Source: Chinchilla lanigera
Lineage: Eukaryota; Chordata; Mammalia; Rodentia; Chinchillidae
Length of the DNA stretch: 64,000 nt
Direction: 5' to 3'
Assembly (NCBI RefSeq): GCF_000276665.1
Contig: NW_004955429.1
Span: 5,841,108 to 5,905,107 of the forward strand
Below the pieces are notes generated by a model. It did no database searches. It was not told the DNA's origin and saw only the letters and a program-made list of their open reading frames with translations. Positions 23,292-34,900 of the stretch are shown in pieces. The translations under genes and the position numbers were made by a program. The first letter of the stretch is position 1. Each line of letters begins with the position of its first letter.

Positions 23292-23500
23292 CCTTTTATT
23301 TTTCTTTTTGGACCTGAGTTGAACCCGAGGCCTCGCGCATGCTAGGCAAGCCCTCTACCACCGAGCTACACCCGCAGGCTTTTTATTTTGAGATGAGGGC
23401 TCTCTAAACTGCCTAGGCCGGGTTTGAGCTTGCTATCCTCCTTCCTCAACCTCCCAAGTAGCTGGGACTATAGGCATGTGCCACCACCAGTGACCAAACC
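23292..23500 (-). repeat. B1-ID composite SINE (undeleted ID)
   Basis: Reversed ID keeps the full middle segment (catgctaggcaagccctctaccaccgagctac), unlike the deleted dID elsewhere. It joins a reversed B1 ending 'ctataggcatgtgccaccacc'. An intermediate form of the B1-dID lineage. Confidence 0.82.
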
Positions 23501-23509
23501 AACAGCTAG

Positions 23510-25019
23510 GTCACACAGGCACTGAAAGGGACCCTCCCATTCCTTAGGGACTTGATGCACAGATGGTGCTGGTTGGGTGCTGGCTGGGGGCAGACGGTAA
23601 CAATACCAATAACTGCATGTGGTTAAAGAAGGCAGGGGAAGGCACCTAGCTGGTGAGATATTTGCCCCTAGACACTTTCAAAACCACCCACTGGATGCAT
23701 TTGTAGTCTGCGGACAGGGGCACCAACACAGGCTGGGAGAGCAAAGGCCACAGGCACTCCTATAAAGCATCCTGACCTTTCCCCACGCGAGCTCAGGAGG
23801 CCTGCTTGTGGCTACACACAGCCTTGAACGCTGGTTACACTGGCTGGCCTTGGGTACCTACACAAGTCAAATGTCTGGTATGGGATTGGCCGGTGGATTA
23901 CATAGGGTGCAAGCTTCTGAGTGAGTGATACAACATACACTCACCAGTGTGGGTCCTGCCACTGCTCTCCTGCAGGCATCTCCTGTAACAGGCCACTGGG
24001 GAAGCTGCTACTAGCAGTGCTACTCAGATCAGGGTTATGTACAGGTGCCCATAAAGTGACAGGGACATTCACTTCACCAACGCTGGGATACAAAATCCGA
24101 CCAAGGTCAACCAAGGGCATGGGAGATTTCACCTGCCTTACAGATCCACTGAGGCTACTTGATTTCTTTTTTTAAAAAGGGGGAGGCATTGTTGTTAAAC
24201 CAATAGTTAAAAGGTTTAAATAAAGTGACCCTGTGTAAGGAAAAAAATTAAAATCTTCTAGAAGCCATGCTGTTCAATAAGTATCCCAGGGCCGGGGGGC
24301 AATGTGTCCCTCTCTCTGAGTTGTTGGCCGGGGAGGTCCCCAAGCTTCCCCAAACTATACAGGCCACTGCAGTTAGTTGCACCCCACAACTGGACAGTGA
24401 GAATCTATTGCTGAAAACACCACATGCTGTGGCTGGAGGACACAGAGAAATCAGGCTGTGACTAGCTGGAAGCTTCTTCCTTCCTGCCTAGTATTTGTAG
24501 AGCCAGAGGTGCAACGCAGGCTGCCAGAGGAGAACTGTGACATCAGTGCTGCTTGGCTATGGACCTTGGGCTTATATAATCAGTGCGCCACACAGAATGC
24601 ACCTAGTGGTGCCCCCAAGCCCTGGCCAAAGCAGCTCCATGTTGTAGGGGGCTGTTAGCTGTCCAGGGCCCTCAGAAGGTGCGGAGCTGTGTACCAGACT
24701 GTGGCACAACAAGGCGGCCCAGCATGCAAGACGGCATGTGGAGACGCAGTTTCCTGATAAGAAGATGGCAGTAGGGTTCACACAACTTTTCCCCAGGGCC
24801 CTTCTTGTTCTTTTTGCCCCCACCCCCTTTTGCTCTTGATTCTGTTTTTGCTCTCTTAATTAGTCCTCTATAAAACCAGTAGCCTGGCACAGGAGGGCGG
24901 GCGATTTCAGTGGTGCTGTAGCCCACAGTGTAGATACTGTTTTGTAACTAATCCCTAAGAAACTCAAGTTCTTGCCAAGCTGGATTTATCCAACTCATTG
25001 TTTGGCTATCTGGGCAAGT
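23510..25019 (+). mobile_element. Possible ERV 3' end: degraded internal region, polypurine tract and LTR
   Basis: A purine run AAAAAGGGGGAGGCA at 24174-24188 looks like a retroviral polypurine tract. It is followed by TGTTG at 24190, a plausible LTR start. A TATA-like TCTATAAAA lies at 24867-24875 and L1 sequence resumes near 25020, so the LTR would be about 830 bp. The internal part (about 23510-24173) has no intact frame. The family is not assigned and the right LTR end is uncertain. Confidence 0.4.
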
Positions 25020-25021
25020 CA

Positions 25022-25135
25022 CAAAACAGACATCAATGGAGCAGAGTCTAGAATCAGATCGATACATACAAGCAGATTTTTGATGAAAATGCCAAGGAAA
25101 TTCAAGAAAGTCAACAACGGTGCTGGAGCAATAGC
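25022..25135 (+). mobile_element. L1 ORF2 fragment
   Basis: 'acagacatcaatggagcagagtctagaatcagatc' and 'gcagatttttgatgaaaatgcc' match a stretch of L1 ORF2. Short and degraded. Confidence 0.65.
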
Positions 25136-25202
25136 AAGAAAAAAAAATTTAGAACTCTAAATTATATGCCCAGGAAAAATATTCTTCAAAAATGGGAAGA
25201 AG

Positions 25203-25350
25203 GGTAGGGTTGTGGCTCAGTGGAACAGCACTTGCTTAGCATGCATGAGGCTCGATCTGGGGGTTCGATCTACAGCAGAGAGAGAGAGAGAGAAACAGAG
25301 AGGGAGGGAGAGAAGGAGGCAGGGAGGGAGGAAGGAGAGGGAAAGAAAAT
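25203..25350 (+). repeat. ID SINE with (GA)n tail
   Basis: ID body 'ggttgtggctcagtggaacagcacttgcttagcatgcatgagg' passes into a GA-rich microsatellite from about 25275. Confidence 0.88.
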
Positions 25351-25980
25351 ATTTAATCACCAATAAAAAATAAATCATCAATAGGAAACATGAACTACAA
25401 GGAAAAAAAATAGAAATTATTTGGATAGAAGAAAAATAGCCCCATAGGAAACATGCAACTGCAGGATCAAAAGAGCAACCAAATGGGCAAATATGTAGGT
25501 GAATACAAATTAAGATCAACTCTACATTAATGATAATTTGGAGGCTTAAAATGTATGGTATCACATATATGGCAACATTAACACAAAGTGTGAAGGCAGG
25601 CGAATGGACTTCATGGTCTAAGGTTACATCCTCAGAGAACCAAAAATAAGTCAGGATTTGCACATGGCAGTAACAAGGTAAGGACGCACCATAGGTTTTC
25701 CAGGAAAGCCACAAAAAGAAGGGTCAAAGAGGTGTTTAACAAGGCAGTAAGGAGAACAAATAACTGTTTCCTTTCTGCCCATAAAGGTGCAAGGAAATGA
25801 TTTAAATACCATTGTAACAACTTATTCAAGGCTTGATTTGTAAAATACTAGAGTTACCATGCCTCTTGGTATAACCAGATGCCCACTACCAAGCATTCTG
25901 ATTCTTTTTTTTTTTTTTTTTTTTGTCATTTTTGCTTCCAGTCATGTTTATAAAAGAACAAATTCATAGACAAAAAGCAA
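25351..25980. other. Intergenic stretch 3' of MSRB2, no gene seen
   Basis: AT-rich; a T-run lies at about 25905-25924. The overlapping minus-strand frames at 25217-25829 have no recognisable domain, and one includes the GA microsatellite. Confidence 0.4.
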
Positions 25981-25984
25981 ACAT

Positions 25985-26570
25985 TAATTTCAGTAAATAT
26001 TTTATTTGAACATTTTAAAGTTTAAATGTGTAGCCAGAAGGTATAAGGGTGAAGGTTTCACTGTAATCAACAGAATCTTAACAAACTCACATTGAGGCCA
26101 ATTTGTGGGTAGTAGGGTTGAAAGGAGAATGTCTGTGACATTAAAAATTTGGCAAATACATCACACATCTCATCATCACAGTATGTGCTTCCCAACGCAC
26201 AGCTCCTCCCCAGACCTACTCTGCAATGCTGGGATCGCTCAGGGTTCCCATGTCCCTGAAACTACAACGGCAAGCTCAGGGGCATTTGGAGGAACTGCCT
26301 GGTTCCTATCCATCACCCTCCTGATGTCCCACAAGCGCTCCCACCCTGTCGCCCTACCCCATACCTTGGGAAGGCGGACGGTGGAAAGAGCTGCCCCTCT
26401 GTGAAATCCCACAGCCCAAGGAGGAGTTGGGCCAGACTACAGGAAAATAGGAGAAGTTGTGCCTTGCTTGGAGCCAGCAGAAAACAGCAAACAAAACAAG
26501 TCATCCGTCTGGATTATGAAAATCAAGGATATGCGTGAAGGAGAGGCCTGGGGGTGGGCCCTGGAAAGGG
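25985..26570 (-). other. MSRB2: Probable MSRB2 3' UTR
   Basis: The stretch between the MSRB2 stop codon and the first AATAAA on the minus strand has no recognisable repeat and is open for a single terminal-exon UTR of about 580 nt. The 3' boundary is inferred from the poly(A) signal and the T-rich sequence after it; transcript data are absent. Confidence 0.6.
26001..26006 (-). terminator. MSRB2: MSRB2 poly(A) signal AATAAA
   Basis: Minus-strand AATAAA, the first canonical hexamer after the stop codon, about 565 nt downstream of it. A T/GT-rich stretch (GTTTGCTTTTTGTC) follows at about 25 nt, as expected of a downstream element. Cleavage would fall near 25975-25990. Confidence 0.65.
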
Positions 26571-26675
26571 TCAGTGTTTGTTTGGCTTGAACTTCAAGGC
26601 CACGCTGTTGATACAAAATCTCTGACCGCTAGGCCCGGGTCCGTCGGGAAACACGTGGCCAAGATGAGCTTCACA
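26571..26675 (-). CDS. MSRB2: MSRB2 coding exon 5 (catalytic Cys, stop codon)
   Basis: Encodes residues 142-175 and the TGA stop. It opens with [18 protein letters not shown], whose Cys142 is the fourth zinc ligand, and continues with [13 protein letters not shown], where Cys162 is the catalytic nucleophile. The C-terminus NKH differs from human RKH by one residue. The acceptor is CCTGCAG|TGT. The catalytic codon is TGT, not a UGA selenocysteine, as expected for MSRB2 rather than MSRB1. Confidence 0.97.
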   Translation of the reverse strand, partial: CEAHLGHVFPDGPGPSGQRFCINSVALKFKPNKH

Positions 26676-29600
26676 CTGCAGGAGAGAAGCCTCTGTCAGT
26701 CCCAGCGGAAAGAGACCGTTACACAAAGCCAGACAGACAAACCCTGCGTGGCCACCCCACTCCAGAGTTTAGCATCTGCGCCTGAAAAACAGTCTTTTGT
26801 ACCAGAATTTCATTAAGAAACAGAAGAATGCAGAACACAGTAGTGACAAATAGCCCTCTTTTCCCAATGAAAAAATCAACAAAGCATTAAACTTTAGCCT
26901 TGACTTACTCCTCTCCAAAGTGGGGCAATACATACTAGAGCTGCTGCAATGGTTAACCGGCACAGTGCAAGTGAAACAACAATTCCTGAACAAGTACTAA
27001 ATAATATTGTAGACTCTGTACTATTATCATTTGTTACTAAAGGCAAAACGATACTTCAGCTGCTTGCCTTTGCTGCTTGATGAAACTGCTGTATCAGAAA
27101 ATGTGAGCACCCAAAGATATCAAAGTGAAATTGCTGTCAGGATTTAACCTGCTCCCCAATACCAGCCTCACAGAGGGAGCCGGGTGCTGCTGTTCCCCAA
27201 GTATCACCCTGCACAAGGGTGACACGGTACACAGTGGGGATGACAGGAGATGCAACTACACAGGGCCTTCCTGCTGCCTGTCCCTGCTCAAAAGGGTGTA
27301 CAAGGGCAGCTCTTCCTCTCCTTCAGACCCTATCCCGTTCCATCTCTGGGGAAGGAGAGAGCCAGGAAAGCACTTCAGAAAGTGGCCCAGGCGCCTTTTA
27401 CCTGCAGCACCCAGAATAATAGCAGAGAGTGATCACTACGGGCATGAGCAGAAGTCCAACGTACTTTGAGGACAAAGTGCCTTGTGGAGAAACAGCAGCC
27501 ATGCCAAGGACAGGAGACCCCCCCACGGCACTTGGTGCAGCACCCGAGAAAACAAACCAAAGCAAAACACGCCACCTGCTTGCAGACAACCTCTGTTCGA
27601 GCTGACCCTAACGAGGTGTCCAGACGTCTCAGGATCCCTGCATGGCTTTCATCTGAGCCCGATGTACCATGAGCCTCAGAAAACGAAGGCCATCCAGTGC
27701 CAGAGCAGAACTTCTTCTCCGAGCTGTGGAAGACAGTCCCGACACCACGGCTGTTACCAATGCTGTTGCTGACATGTCAGGAGAGTTTAATGCCCTGCCT
27801 TCTTGCAGCTAGCAGGGCTGCTTCCTGCTGTTCCTCTGCCCCAAGTCCCAACTCTGCTACATGAATGACCAGTTCCACATAACTGTCCCACTGCACCTTC
27901 ACTGTGAAGGACCCTGCCCAGCTGCGGTGAAAGGACACCTTGTTCCTTTGATGCTTCTGGCTTCTTTCTCCACGTCTGATCTAAAGGACCTAAAAACACT
28001 AGGAGCTTTGTGAACAGTGTCGCATACTGGGAACCGCAGATCAAACCCATGTGTTCCAAAATCAGAAAAGGGAAAATCAAAAAGAAGTTAACAGCGCTCA
28101 AGGGAGGTTCGCATCATCTTGGCACATTAGAGAAATGTCATGTCTGATACAACATTCCCTTTAGCAACAGAAATTTGAGATTATCTAAATGCAGGAGCCT
28201 GACTGCCTATGGGGATGCAAAGCTATGCCTGCCACTTCTTAGCAGTGTGAAATTAGGTAGCTCCTCGACCTCCTGAAGGCCTGGTTTTCTTGCCTGTAAA
28301 ATGGGGACAATAATATCCACCCTACATAGATATCTGGAGGATCCTGGGTGTTTAGTGGAGTGTGGTGTACAACTGAGCACAGTAGTGGCACATGGTCAGT
28401 ATTGAAGAACACCCCATGGTAAGTAAAGCTGGGTACCCTGCATCAATCACTACAGTCAAGCCAGGCCAGCCAGGGAAGTTTCTGAAGGCCCAGTGACTAT
28501 TTGATCTGAAATGTCACCCACAAGCTCCCCAAGCCAGTAGCACCCAGAAGTGGGGCATCTGGGGGTGACTGGATCATGAGGGCTCTATCCTCATCGACAG
28601 GTTCATCCATCAATAAGTCCACAGCTCTATGGGCAGAGGAAGCAGTGGGCAGCAGGAGGTGGGACCCAGCTGGAGGAAGGGGGTCCCCGGAGTGTGTCCT
28701 TGAACTTTGTCCCCAAGCCCCATCCTCTCTCACTCTGCCTCTGAGCTGAGGAAGCGAGCAGCCCTACTCCACAATTCCCTGCCATGATTTTCTGCTGCTC
28801 AACACAGGCTTACAAGCCACAGAGCTATGTTCAAGATAAATCTTTCCTGCTTATAAGCTGTTTATCTCAGGTATTTCACCACAGCAATGGGAAGCCGATT
28901 AACACAGATGCTGAAGCCTGGAGCAGGGCACAGGAGCTGGCAAGAAGAGGAGGAGGTCAACAGGCAACCCTACTCACCAAAGACCCCATTCTAGGGCTGA
29001 GGATGCTCCAGTGCTGGAGCACTTGCCTGGTATGCAAAGGCCCTGGGTTCCACCCTCAGCACCACACACCCCAGAAAAATATTTAAACGAAGACCCTATT
29101 CTCTAAGAGATTGAACAGATAAGCTCTGTAAATGGCACTAGGGAAATAGATTTTAAAAAGTTTAAGATGGCAGAGAGATGGCTCTTTCTATCTAAGCAAG
29201 AAGTAATTGAAAGTTAAATCCTGCAGAAACTGAACAAACAAGAAAAGAGTGGTGAATAATTGAATCCCTAGATGCTGAACCTGGAAAGAAGCTCAAGTGG
29301 GAGCAAAAACTTCCCCAGGAAACGGACAGTGGGACCGCAATTTGGTCTCAGGACCCCTCCACACCTTAAAATTACTACAGGTTTCTGGGAGCTCCTGCTT
29401 ACAGAAGCTGAATTTGTCAATACTTGGCAAATCAGAAATTATAACAGAACTTAAACTTGCAGTCATTAAAAATAACAAATGCATGACATGTTAACACTAC
29501 ACTTTTATGATAATAGTTTTTCCAAAATGAAACAGACACTGAGTGACAAGGGTTGTACTGATTTACAACCCTGCAAATCTTTTAATTGTCTGGTTTGAAA

Positions 29601-31945
29601 AGACAACTGAATCTTTATGTGCCTGAACAATCGCAGTTGCAGTGTTGCTATGATTAAATTTCAGGAAGAGGCTAGGGGTCAGCAGTAAAGCGCTTCCCTA
29701 GCATGCCCAAGGCCCTGGGTCCTATTCACAGCAACAAAAATAAAAAGATGTGACCTCATATGGATGGATATGCTCTGGGAAAAGAAGTATCTGGCAGATC
29801 CCCTAGAAAGGTCCCAAGAGTCCTCAGGGATCCTCTTTGATAACCACGAGTGTGTTCTTTAGGAGGGAGGGCTTGATTTCCAAAAGACTTGGGTGCAGAT
29901 GCATGCTGTTACATCTGTATGTCCTTGGGAAGTTACTTAATCTGAAACCTCAGGGTTCAAGCAGCCACACTTTATTATCTCATACGGTTGCTGAGATTTT
30001 CTGCAATCTTTTCTTCCTACGGTGTGTTTAGAATAGTGTTTGATACATGGTATAGAAATAAACCCATAGCTGTTATTTGAATATGACTGTAATAATAGTA
30101 ACAACAGATTTTCATGAAATTTGATCCTCCATGGGCCTGACTAGAAGAGTCTGTACATTTGGGTTGGGTTCTTTGCAACCATTTTTCAAGGGTTAAAAAA
30201 TACTGACCTGAGGGTTGGGGTGTATCTCAATGGAAGACCAATCCCTTAATTCATATGAGGCACTGGGTTTGATGACCAGTACAGAATAGCAAAAAAACCA
30301 AACAAAGTATTCACTTGGCCACTGTGACCATGGAAAACCATCGTGAGCATCTTTTAACCGCATCCTCAACATTATAAAAATGACTATAAAAAGAATCCTG
30401 ATAAAGAATTATGAATATAATGAAGTTTGTTAAATGAATGAATCTAAGACTAATAAAAAGTCATTAAAGCATTCATGGAAAACAATAAACCTTTACTAAT
30501 ATAATTAGCAGAATCTGGAGATTTTACCAAGTAAAACGAGAGTCCTGACATAGCACATTTAAGAATGAAAATCTAAATACTACGGCCAATTAGAGATTCC
30601 AATGTACTTATTTAAATAATTAGCAGATTGCAAGGCTCATCTTTGAAAGATTAAAACCACTGTGGAGCATATATTCTACGAGGTTTTTCTTTTGCTTAGT
30701 TTTCTGCTCATCTGACTTGCTGTTCCTCCTTTCTGGGTTTTCCACAGTCCCCAGAGCAACAGCAGAGGCATGTGGTGGTTGCTGACAATCCTAACTCTCA
30801 CCAGTTAGAATTACCATTCATTTGAGAAGTTTTTAAACAGTATTACTCAGTTCCTTGGGACAGGTAGGACACCAGGATGGTATACAAAAAGTGCACCTGC
30901 ATTGGGTTGTTTCCTCCCATGTTCAGATTTATGTTATGGTTAGATCTAAAATGTCCCCTGAAAGTCATGCGCTCAGAGGTGGGGCTTCTGGAAGGCAATA
31001 GGATCCTGAGGGCACCAAGCACATCAAACACATCAATGAGTTCATAAGTGCGCTCAAGAGCTGGGGCTCAGCTGGAGGAAGGAGGTCACCGAGGGCATGC
31101 CCTGGAAGGGTAGGTGATACAAGCCTGAGGGAGGGTGACACAGCACTGAGGGAGGGTGAGGCAGGGGGATTGCAAATTTGTGTCCTGACTGAGAAACTTA
31201 GTGAAACCCTTGTCACATGCTTACATACATATACACACATACCTACAGGTGGGGAGGTAGCTCAGTGATACACCGCTCCCGGGTTCCATCCCTAGTTACT
31301 GAAAACGAGGAGGAAGAGGAGGGTACAGTATATCCTGTCCCCAGACCCATCTCTCTCTGGCTCTTCCTTGCTCACTCTGCTTCTTGGCCACCATGAGGCC
31401 AAAGGCTCTCCTCTGCCAGGCTGTTTCACCATGCCATTTCTGCCTTGGGGCCAGACAGCCATGGGCTAAACGCTGAGCCAAAATAAACCTTTCTCCCTTA
31501 AGTTGTGGATATCAGGTACTTGGTCACAGTGACAAAAAGCTGTCTAATACAATGTAGGACCATGAAATATATGATTTCACAACACATTTTAATAAACCTT
31601 TCTAGAACCAGTTTGGTGGGGGGCAGGGAGATAGAGAAGGCTGGGGAGGAGGGCAAAGCCATCTAATTCTAAGGGTAGCAAGGTAGTCTGGAAGCCCTGG
31701 GGAATGTGCTGACATCCTGGAAAGTGCTCTTGACCCTAAAGTCCTTGCCTCAGAGGCTCTCACCAGGACAGGCAGCAAATGCCCAATGTACACTACAGCC
31801 AGGCAGGGTGGCATCCTGGAAAGCTCACATAGGAATCTTGCAAGTTTGAGTCCTGTCTGGGCAACTCAGTAAGACCCTGACTCAAAATAAAATTTAAAAG
31901 AGCTGGGGATACAGCTCAGTGCAAAGGCCCTAGGTTCAATCTCTA

Positions 31946-31985
<40 letters not shown>

Positions 31986-34900
31986 CATGCACCATATTCA
32001 TGCCACTGACAATACAGTCATGGGGGACATGGTAAGTCTGACAGATGTGGCTGGGAATGAGGCTCTGGAAAGGGAGCCTGCCGGCCAGCCATGTCCCAGA
32101 GGCTGGGTCTGTCTTCCCTGGGACCTATGCCTGCAATCCAGAAAGCTGGCCCCGTTACAGGGCACTGCCAAAGTGACTTACAGAAATTTGGATCGTAGAG
32201 TGTGCACTTTGGAGACCCATAGCCTCGCATTTTGGCTGGCAGCTGCAGAACCGTGGACAAGTTATTTAATCTTCCCAAGAGTCAGTTTTCTCATGGGAAA
32301 TGAGAATAACAGCACCACAGAGAGCTGCTGAGGGTCTGACGAAATGGCGTATGCGAACACAGTTCCTGGCTTATACCCAGAAGGTCTTTCACTGCTGGCG
32401 TGCTTCGCTCCCTGAGGAAGTGTACTGTACAGGCTCCTGCGGAACAGGAAGCCAGCACTGCCACTTACCAGATGAGACTGTGGTAGTATGAATATGGTGT
32501 TCCCCCTGAGGTGAGGTTTGAAGAGGTGAGGCTTTTAGGTCTCTAGGAGGGAATAAAGCAGTCCCCCCAGGACTGGATTAGTTACCACGAAAGCACGTTG
32601 CTATAGAACAAGGCTGCTGTTCACACTTTGTCTCTTGCACACACTCATCTGCCCTCACTAGAGGTCAAGCAGATACTGGCATCACGGCTTTGGACTCCCA
32701 GCCTCCTAAAGCATGAGCCCAAATCAACTTGTTCTTTCTAAATCACCTCCTACCTGGTATTCTGATAGAGCAACAGGAAACAGACTCAAGACAGTGACCT
32801 GGAACAAGTTACTTAGAAGACTGGAGGCACCAGCTTGCACATCTATTCAATGGACTGTAAGGACTATTTGCAAACTACTGAGCCCAGTGCTTACGATAAA
32901 TGCTCAAGCACTTGTGGTGGCCTCTCTCGCATTTCTGCAGTGACTTCACAACAGTGTCATAACTGTGATGCTACAGCTGCGGAGCAGCAGCACAGACATT
33001 ATTAATCCACCCGTCAGGAGGTCTGCGCCGAGCACCTCCATAGTAGTTTCCCAGGGTGGCTATGGCATTTTACCACAGGGTGGCTGGGAGGCTCTCATAG
33101 TTCTGGAGGCTTTTGTGGTCCAAGCTCAAGGCATCAGTGGGCCACACTTCCTCCTGCCGAGGACCTCTGCGAAACCCTGCAGGCCACCTCCCAGCTTCTG
33201 GATGCCGTCTAGTACTCGGCTTGTAGCCAACTCCAACCTTTGCTTCCATATTCATGTGGCCTCCTCTTTGTGTCTGTGACTCCTCTCCTCTCCCAACGAC
33301 AATCACTTTATGGGTTGGATACTATTAGTATGTTCATTTCCCACGTGCAGAAATCTAGCCACATGGAGGTTAAGAAACTTTCTCAAGACCACACTGCAGT
33401 GGAGCTGGGGTGTCCACGTAGACAGCCTTCCCCCCTTTACCGTATGTGGATGCATCTTTAAGAAGAGTACATTCTTAGCTGGGAATGGTGGCACACGCCT
33501 GCCATCCCAATATTCTGGGAGGTTGAAGCAAGAGGATCACAAGTTCAAGCTCAGACTGGGTAACTTAAACCGTCACAGAAAAAAATATGTATTTAAAAGG
33601 GCTGGGGATAAAGCTCAGTGCAAAGGCTCTGGGCTTAATTCCTTGTACTGAAAAGAAGCATATTCTGGAAATCATGGCACAAATGATTCTCATGAACTGC
33701 TATGGTTTGGATCTTAAGTATCCCCTGGAGGCCGATGTATTAAAGGCGTGGCCCACAGCTTGGCACTATTGGGAGGTAGGAGAACCTTTAAAAGCGGGGC
33801 CTGGTTTGAGGGGTGTAGATCACTGGGCATGTGCCCTCCTGGCTGACAGGGAGATCTGCTCCACCACACACTTTGGCCATGATGTGCTATAGCAACAGAG
33901 GACCAACCAACCATGGGTCTGAGACTGTAAGCCCAAACTTCTTCTCTTTGTAAGTTGATTACACCAGGTAGTTGTTATAGTAATGGGAAACTGACCCCAC
34001 ATGAAGATATATTATTTCCCTCAGTTTTAGCTACAGCAGCAGCAGGAAAATGGAACACAAACTCAAAAATTTAAAAAACTGAAACTTTTCAACTAAAATT
34101 AAATGTTTAAAAAGAAACATGAATTGGTGATTCACTCAACTGGCCACATGGTAAACAGGCTTTTGAAGAATCAGCTAGTGTTCCTATTAGCTTGGGCTGT
34201 TTGTTACATCAGTGACCTGGAGTGCACCACTTAACTTTCTTAATTTGAACTAGCACTGGGCTAATACAGCAGCCACTGGCGGGGCCTCCTCTTTAAAGAA
34301 CTGGAAACTGGACCCCAGTGAAGTGGAAGGACAAAGACTAACATTTGGAAGAGTGCTCTTATGAGAATGGCTTATCATCTTTTCCCATCACAGTCCAAAA
34401 ATAGACACACAACATCTGTCTGACGACCAGGCGGTAACACTTCTGCAAAAAGGTCCTTCGGCTGAAAGCAAGTTGGCCAACTTACTGTCCTACTTCTCCC
34501 CTTTCACAGAAGGAAAGGTCAAGGAATACGTAATAGCAATATGAGCCTCGCATTTATTGCTGTGCTGTTGTTAAGTACACATTTGGTATTCCTCCCATTC
34601 CCTGGCATATACAACACCTAAAATCCTTGGAGTCTTCAGAAAGATGTGTCTTTTTATGCTAATGAGCTCACTGCTGGCTGGCGGCCCCTCCGTAGCTTCA
34701 GGGTGGGGACTGTCACCAGAAAAAAGCAAGGCACGTGTAGAAGGTTGGGACTTTCAGTCTCATTCTCAACCTCCCAGAAAGGAGAAGGGCTGGAAGTTAA
34801 ACTGGTCACCAATCGCCAATGATTGATCAACCAGGACTATGGAACAATGCTTCCACAAAAACCCAAAAGGACAGGGCTGGAGAGCCTTGTATATATAACT

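Noticed and set aside
25217..25714. 165-codon minus-strand frame with hydrophobic stretches
   Set aside because: It is AT-rich and includes the translated GA microsatellite (Ser/Leu repeats) and ID sequence; the apparent membrane segments reflect T-rich composition.
1..25900. Searched for PTF1A exons on the downstream side
   Set aside because: No bHLH-coding sequence is visible; in human the gene lies tens of kilobases further from MSRB2.
26641..26680. Possible selenocysteine form of MsrB
   Set aside because: The catalytic codon is TGT and the exon sequence matches MSRB2, not the selenoprotein MSRB1.
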